DNA of 64,000 nucleotides from Alentia gelatinosa (taxonomy: Eukaryota > Annelida > Polychaeta > Phyllodocida > Polynoidae). The stretch spans positions 14,655,298-14,719,297 of the forward strand of contig OX465583.1 in NCBI GenBank assembly GCA_950022655.1, given 5' to 3'. The position numbers and the translations under genes are program-made. The notes beneath the pieces were generated by a model that did no database searches, was not told the DNA's origin, and worked only from the letters and a program-made list of their open reading frames with translations. Shown in pieces: positions 58,866 to 64,000 of the stretch. The first letter of the stretch is position 1. The number at the start of each line of letters is the position of its first letter.

Positions 58866-59228
58866 AGCCCGATCACGTGTAATGAGGATCCCTGCGGATC
58901 ACTGGGAGGCGGTGTCCTAAAGCTAACATTTAAAATTAGCTTCACTCAGTCTGGGACTCTCCTCTGACTGTAGGAATATCGTCTGGGCAGCTATACTCGT
59001 GGTAGATGTTTGAATTGTAGCAGACCATATATATTTTTTTAAATCATCTACTTTTATTTTGAGGGTGAAAATTTGGATGTTGGTACAATCAATTTATGAC
59101 CACATCCGCCTGATCCTGACCTGATCTAGTGACTCGCCTGAGGACAGAGCTCAGTAGGTTCCTCCACAGCAGATTGAGTACAGTAAGAATGGTAGGGGAT
59201 TGTGAAAGCCTGTTCTATGTAGTAGTAT
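58866..59228. other. Spacer, no recognised feature
   Basis: Nothing identified. Confidence 0.4.
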
Positions 59229-59747
59229 GAGAAAACGTGGTTACTGAGCCCGTACGGCTGGCCGTTCGAGGTCATTTGATGAAAAAATACGGCCCGACGC
59301 CGCAGGCAGGAGGGCCATATTTTTTCATCAAATGGCCGAGAACGGCACCCGTACGGGCTCAGTCACTACGTTTCCTTATTACTATGCACCTCCAACTCAT
59401 TTAAAACGCCGTTTCATGACCTTTCCTGCACCGTGGTTAAACCCCCTGTTCCTGTACAAAGCCAATGACATTCACTACGGCCCGCTAGCGGGAAAAACTC
59501 GGCAACTGAAGAGAGAGAACCGCCATTTTCTTTTTGTTTGTTTTTGACAGTCACTGGTCTCGCTTTATCGCGATATTTTACGTCAGCGGGCCGTAGTGTT
59601 TGTAGCAGCGGGCCGTATATTTTTACATTATGAAGCCTATGGGAATCAATACGTCCTACTACACGGAGGGCCCGAACAGAATTTATACGATACCCCTATC
59701 AGCGGTTAGTATATCATAGACGTTCGGCCACAGGTGTATCATAATAA
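59229..59747 (+). mobile_element. HH element, GAGCCCG subfamily (copy HH17)
   Basis: Hairpin 59229-59375 with arms GAAAACGTGGTTACTGAGCC and complement; tip GCCGCAGGC at 59299-59307 (GCA triloop). Head 59376-59747 between TTATTACTATGCACC and GGTGTATCATAATAA. It contains CACTACGGCCCGC and inverted GCGGGCCGTAGTG, echoing ATACGGCCCG of the hairpin, and AGCCTATGGGA. A second, half hairpin of the same family follows at once (59748-59823). Confidence 0.82.
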
Positions 59748-59823
59748 GAGAAAACATGGTTACTGAGCCCGAAGGGATGGCCGTTTGAGGTCTTTTGATG
59801 CCATAAATACGTCCTGATGCCGC
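59748..59823 (+). mobile_element. Half HH hairpin broken at its tip
   Basis: GAGAAAACATGGTTACTGAG through GATGCCGCA repeats the left arm of HH17. It ends at the position of the GCA triloop; the next bases (AGTACGAAGG) are the inner end of the large inverted repeat. Confidence 0.75.
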
Positions 59824-60354
59824 AGTACGAAGGAGCCGTAGCGCTTAAGCTATGGGGGATCGAGGCTAGAATTTCGTTTTTGGTCTCGTTTGCTACTTTA
59901 GAAGTGTACTATAATACTACAATCGCTTCTGAACACGTCAATCTCGAGAAATGGTGTTTTGAGTAAAGGAAAATGCAGATACTGAAAAAAAATTAGACTA
60001 CCTAGATTCCCGAAGGTGTATGATATTACTCAAGATAATGTAAGGACGTGGATAATTTGGATTTAACGTTGAGGCCAACTAGGAGCGATCAAAATAAAAA
60101 ATATAAAACTAGAAGAATAAACTGTAGTAATTAGTTGCATAGCCCGTACTATAGAGGGCAGGTCATATGGGACAAATTGAATTGTATATTCCAGAAGAAT
60201 GAAAACTACAAAGGTTTCAAAAAGGAAACAAAATCTATGTAGTCGATCTACGACTGGGTATGTTAAGTTACCACTTGTAATTCCATCTCATCATCATTTG
60301 TCTGTTTTACTACTCTTTATATATAGCTGAATCAGTATGACTGGATCCTATATT
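59824..60354 (-). repeat. Large inverted repeat, right arm
   Basis: 531 bases complementary to 57564-58087. It is bordered by the half hairpin on its inner side and by the start of HH19 on its outer side, with the last four bases (TATT) shared with the HH19 terminus. Confidence 0.95.
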
Positions 60355-60793
60355 CCTATATACCTATGGCTGTACACTCTATGCTTACACCACGTTCTGT
60401 GGGGTGGAGTAACTTATGGATACTACCCAAGGTTGCCGTATACTACCCAAGTTTGCCGTATACTACCCAAGGTTGACATATAGACCAATCAGATTGTCTC
60501 TTTCAAAATTCATATGAAAAGCGCAGTGGGGAGTAAACATAAAGTGTCAAGTTACTCGATAAGGTTGGATCTGGCTTCAGGTTTGATGGTGGATGAGCAA
60601 ATAAAGCTAATTATCGTTATCAATCCACATTTGAAGGTATATAGGAATAGGGAAACCAAGTACCAGTGAAACGAAGTCAAAATTACTCGGTAAGGCTTGG
60701 AAAAATTACTGCCCGCGGCCAAGGCCTTGGGCAGTAATTTTTCCAAGCCTTACCTCGTAACTTTGACTTCCTTTCACCGGAACATAGTTTCCC
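60351..60793 (-). mobile_element. HH element, ATACC subfamily (copy HH19)
   Basis: Head 60351-60649 with a perfect 14-base terminal repeat TATTCCTATATACC / GGTATATAGGAATA. It has TACTACCCAAGGTTGCCG tandem units (about 60422-60475), ACCAATCAG, and AGTTACTCGATAAGGTTGGA, which echoes the arm phrase. Hairpin 60650-60793 with arms AAAATTACTCGGTAAGGCTT and GGAAAAATTACTGCCC and complement. The tip GCGGCCAAGGCC departs from GNA. Confidence 0.82.
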
Positions 60794-60819
60794 TCTATTC
60801 TCTCCAGCTTGTCTGCAGG

Positions 60820-61490
60820 TATCATGACAGGTCATGTCTTCAGTGTCTACAACAAACCCAACCAGATCACCCGGGTCAAGGGGGTCTGCACTTTGTTGTG
60901 GTCAGGTCAAGTCCCAGGGCTTCGGTCAGGTTGGTGAAACACCCGTAGGTGACCTCCACGTCGCCCAAGGAGGCAGTGATGTCGGCTTAGTCATCCAGAT
61001 ACACAAGGCATTTGTTTCCCTCAGTTGCCATCATGTACACAACCGCATTTATTGTGTGCTTACATGCGAACAAGTCGGTCTTACATCATAAAGCTGGGCA
61101 TTGGTTGACTAAGTATCAGTCATCTTCCCCGAGGTACACAAAATGCCATCTGGGTCCAAGTGTAACTGACTGTATGCCTTGCTCAAAGTGGCAATCAATA
61201 CCCATGCCCCTTGACCTGTAGCAGCCACGGGTGCTATTAGGTTGGCGACCGTAGGTTGAGTGTATATAAACAGGTGCAACAGAGGTACACTCCCTTAGGT
61301 ATTCCACCATTTACGGAGGTCCCATTCGGGAAAGACAGGTCCAAGATCACTCTAAGGTCCAAACTATGTAGGGCCCTGTGTACCTCGACCAAACGCAGGT
61401 TTAGAAAATTGACCAAGAAGGGTCCAAAGCGATAGTTTTTTTTTTTGTTTTTTTTTTTATATTTCAAAACGTCATTCAGTTCTGTCATTA
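60820..61490 (-). pseudogene. Decayed reverse transcriptase, DIRS/Ngaro-like
   Basis: Read on the minus strand from 61490, in order: HRALHSLDLRVILDLSFPNG, SVNGGIPKG; then LSKAYSQLHLDPDG; DVRPTC; INAVVYMMATEGNKCLVYLDD (catalytic DD present); LTEALGLDLTTTKCRPP; and VGFVVDTEDMT. The order matches RTs of tyrosine-recombinase retroelements and relatives (xxILxLSxPxGxSVNDxIP, DLKxAYRQLxLxPxD, YLDD, LGxxVDT). At least two frameshifts and several stops make it dead. No recombinase or RNase H domain was recognised. Next to HH19 (left) and an A-run tail (right). Confidence 0.72.
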
Positions 61491-61500
61491 GACAGATCTA
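61437..61500 (-). repeat. Possible retroposon 3' tail
   Basis: Minus strand: AGATCTGTCTAATGACAGAA (stem-loop), CTGAATGACG and an A-rich run of about 25. Third instance of the arrangement at 5286 and 54713. It overlaps the upstream edge of the RT relic. Confidence 0.4.
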
Positions 61501-61871
61501 TCAATGACTTGTGATACAGTGGAGTTGGGTCATGGTGGCAGTTTATTCTGGTAGCGTCAGGTAGGTATTGTGAGGAGACTCATTTGTTTTTCTCTCATGG
61601 TAACCTTTTTAGGGGTTTGAAAGGTATTCCTTTTCATTGAGATTGTGACCATGATTCATACAATTACACTATAACAATACTCACAATTATGAGAAGCAGT
61701 CTGTCCAGTAGTAGTCGGTTGAGGGGACTGGAGTGAGGATCTGTAAGACAAGGTAAAATCCATGCATGGCGCATGGCATGGTGGCTGCTGCTTCTTCTTC
61801 ATCATTCTTCTGCATCTCAAGGTGCTGCAGTCATACACTTACGACCGCGAGAGGGCAGTGCAGAGATGCTG
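61501..61871. other. No recognised gene
   Basis: Nothing identified. Confidence 0.4.
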
Positions 61872-62349
61872 TGTACTATACACCTGTGCCTTGAAATACT
61901 CCAAATACCAACCTCTGCTGTGGAATTGGTACTTTAGGAGAACCATTGTAGTGTGCCGGTATGCCGGCATACCGGCACGCTTTGATAAATCCGGCCGCAA
62001 ATGAGGTCAAGAAGTCTCCTAGCTGATGTTCTGCTATGCGTTGCGCTAAGAACCTGTGCGTGAAGAGTTATCATGACGCATGCGCATTGTGTGTACCAAA
62101 AAACAACTTCCGCACTACCAGTCTAGTTTCATTTTCGCTTCAACATCGCCTTATTTTTGTAAGTTATTGAATATCAACGAATATTTAGAGGTGTATAGTA
62201 CAAGTGAAACTTGTTAACCTAATTGGGATGGGTCCTTGTCCCTTGTTACTTTCGCTAACACTACCGCATTCGCTCTACGAGCTCATGCGGTAGTGTTAGC
62301 GAAAGTAACGCGGGACGAGGACCCATCCCAATTAGGTTAACTAGTTTCC
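61872..62349 (-). mobile_element. HH element, ACACC subfamily (copy HH20)
   Basis: Head 61872-62202 with a perfect 13-base terminal repeat TGTACTATACACC / GGTGTATAGTACA. It contains the palindrome GTGCCGGTATGCCGGCATAC. Hairpin 62205-62349 with arms TGTTAACCTAATTGGGATGG and TTACTTTCGCTAACACTACC and complement, nearly perfect. The tip GCTCTACGAGC at 62272-62282 is GCTC-GTA-GAGC on the minus strand, a GNA triloop with a different stem. Confidence 0.83.
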
Positions 62350-62607
62350 CTAAAATCTTGTCAGCCGAGCTCCAGACCCGTGCGAATCTGCCTTCAGCAA
62401 CTCTCCGGAACTCTTCCTCGCTCCAGTGCTAAATGACCCCGAAATCGTAATGCAAGCTGTCCTCTATGACCTCCTGTAGATGTTGCAATAGATGTGGCTT
62501 GACATCCTCATCGGTCATGTGATCTTCAAACATCTCTATAATACAGATTATATATAGATAAAACCCAAAGTGATGTTTTTGTTTTTTAATACATAGTCTT
62601 ATATAAT
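62350..62607. other. No recognised feature
   Basis: Nothing identified. Confidence 0.4.
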
Positions 62608-62920
62608 GCCCCAGCCACACTGGCGTAAAAAATGGCGTTTTTCCGTGTACGCACGTCTACGTTCTTTTACGCATTTTGAAATCTACAAATGCGTTGTAAA
62701 ACGCCGCAAAACGCGGAGATACGTAAAAGAAAGTCAGAATGCGCCGGAAAACGCCACAATGCGTACAGAAGCGTAAATACGCGTTGATGAACGTTGAGAA
62801 GCGTACTAAAACGTTAAAGAAACGCAAACAGATACGTTCCAAATCCGTAGCTAATACGTGGTCCTCACCAATTCAAATACGTAGAAGAAACGCCAAATTT
62901 TACGCCAGTGTGACTGGGGC
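62608..62920 (-). mobile_element. AT-flanked MITE (ISL2EU-like), copy 2
   Basis: GCCCCAGCCACACTGGCGTA terminus and complement, with AT on both sides. Inverted and longer than the copy at 15709; the interior has expanded ACGC/GCGT word repeats (AAACGCCACAATGCGTACAG and similar). Confidence 0.75.
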
Positions 62921-62922
62921 AT

Positions 62923-64000
62923 CAAGGGTATGTCTTCTTACCTGCACTTCGGCATATAATGTACGATGATGAACTGAGATTTGACAGGGACAGTCCCGGG
63001 GAGTAAGAAAACGCAGTCAACAAGATGCACTGAATGAGGGTTTGGTAAATATTGCGTCCCACCCGAGTAGCACACACAGCATCTCAGAAAGCAGACTCGT
63101 GTGCCTGGGTGGCCTGTGCGCCACAATGGCGAGAGCGCTTTGGGCTTGCGGCCAGCGCTCAGCACATTCATATGGACCAACGTACATGGATCTACCGCCG
63201 GATACCTAAGTCCAACACATACTTCAGTGAAACTGGAACTTTTGGGCTTGAGCTTCTAATAAGTCCATGACTGCGGTTTGTATCAATGAGACCTGGGACC
63301 TGTTTCGGTAGTTTCGTGACATGTCTAGATGGCGTCTGTGACACCATACGGACAGATCACAAGATTGCAATTAATGACACACTGAGTTTCACTCACTTCT
63401 CGTAGGAATTAAACAATGACACTTTAACATGAGTAGGGGATACATCTAATCTATAATCGTTCCAAATATGAAGAAGATTGGCCACTTCGATCTTCTGATA
63501 TTTGCTAGTCTTTTTCCGATATTGCTTGCACTGTTGGTGCCGCTGTTGATGTCTGTCTAGGCCTAATGTCACGAGACTACTGAAACAGGTCCCTGTTCTT
63601 GGAGCCCATCCAGCCTTTTTTCCCATCTTCGATGACTTGTTTTCTTTCATTCCTGCCTTTTGAGCCACTGCGGGGCGTCCCGCACGTGTGGCTCGTTATG
63701 GAGGGGATGAGAATGAGATAAAAGGTCGACACTGAGCGCTTATAACTTTTCTGATCCGTTGAGTTCAGTCCCGCATCCTGTGTGCGTGAAAACGTGAGAA
63801 ATAAGTGGGTGGTGCTATGTGTGCCTAAAGTTCTGATACAAAAGGCCAAGAAGCATGGAGCGAGTATACAGTTTCCCTGCTCCCTCATTACCCTTTACTG
63901 TGTTCAGAACAATGGTCTTTGAAATACAAACTGGGCTTAAATTTAATTGCGCTTATTTCGAGTTTTCACAGAGGCCAAAGTCAATGCAGCAAATGCAGCA
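62923..64000. other. No recognised gene
   Basis: Open frames of 70-103 codons at 62938-63888 overlap on both strands, and I recognise no domain in them. Confidence 0.35.

Noticed and set aside
62657..62969. Overlapping open frames rich in Arg, Lys and Phe
   Set aside because: They lie on the MITE at 62608 and come from its GCGT/ACGC word repeats.

Overview
The window looks like intergenic and intronic DNA from an invertebrate animal. I think a marine deuterostome or lophotrochozoan is most likely, but the sequence does not name the species. Reasons: no dense or operon-like coding, an intron-split GPCR gene, metazoan-type LINEs, a YR-retroelement-like reverse transcriptase, and a very high density of short non-autonomous transposons. 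I recognise only one host gene with confidence: the 3'-terminal coding exon of a class A (rhodopsin-like) GPCR at 39427-40171. Its acceptor splits the DRY motif, and the upstream exon was not found. A second possible exon (minus strand, about 43.5-43.7 kb) is weak.

Layout: 0.36-0.79 kb, a hairpin and a decayed RT. 1.3-3.3 kb, degenerate simple repeats that switch strand around a LINE C-terminus. 3.6-4.1 kb, a foldback CGACAA element. 4.3-10.5 kb, hairpin-head (HH) elements, a Harbinger-like MITE and a LINE fragment. 11.9-14.7 kb, a nearly full-length but frameshifted LINE ORF2 (endonuclease plus RT). 15-17.6 kb, an LTR-like remnant and MITEs. 19-22 kb, HH elements, a MITE and a poly(A)-tailed LINE 3' end. 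25.3-25.8 kb, a 34-bp minisatellite. 26-31.3 kb, HH elements, a MITE, a direct duplication around a foldback element. 32.8-37.7 kb, MITEs, an HH element and a dispersed ORF-bearing repeat (R1). 39.4-40.2 kb, the GPCR exon. 41.7-53.7 kb, HH elements and piggyBac-like and Harbinger-like MITEs. 56.3-57.0 kb, the second R1 copy. 57.6-60.4 kb, a 2.8-kb inverted repeat. 60.4-62.9 kb, HH elements, a decayed YLDD reverse transcriptase and a MITE. The rest is unrecognised.

The most interesting system is a set of about 20 bipartite elements that I call HH (hairpin-head). Each complete copy has a long hairpin of roughly 80-160 bp directly abutting a head of roughly 130-370 bp. The head is bounded by its own 12-15-bp inverted repeats (TTATCCTACCCC, TTATCTCACCCC, TATTCCTATATACC, TGTACTATACACC and others). 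Hairpin arms and head sequences differ between subfamilies, but the architecture, a head box near CTATGG and the hairpin tip are shared. In nine copies from several dissimilar subfamilies the tip is a C(GNA)G triloop closed by changing G/C stems, always on the strand that reads hairpin then head. Three further related copies carry a GTTA tetraloop. GNA triloops are known to be exceptionally stable single-strand DNA mini-hairpins, so this pattern suggests selection for a folded single strand. Two copies are broken at the tip, one of them exactly where a 0.5-kb inverted duplication begins. No transposase for these elements is visible here.
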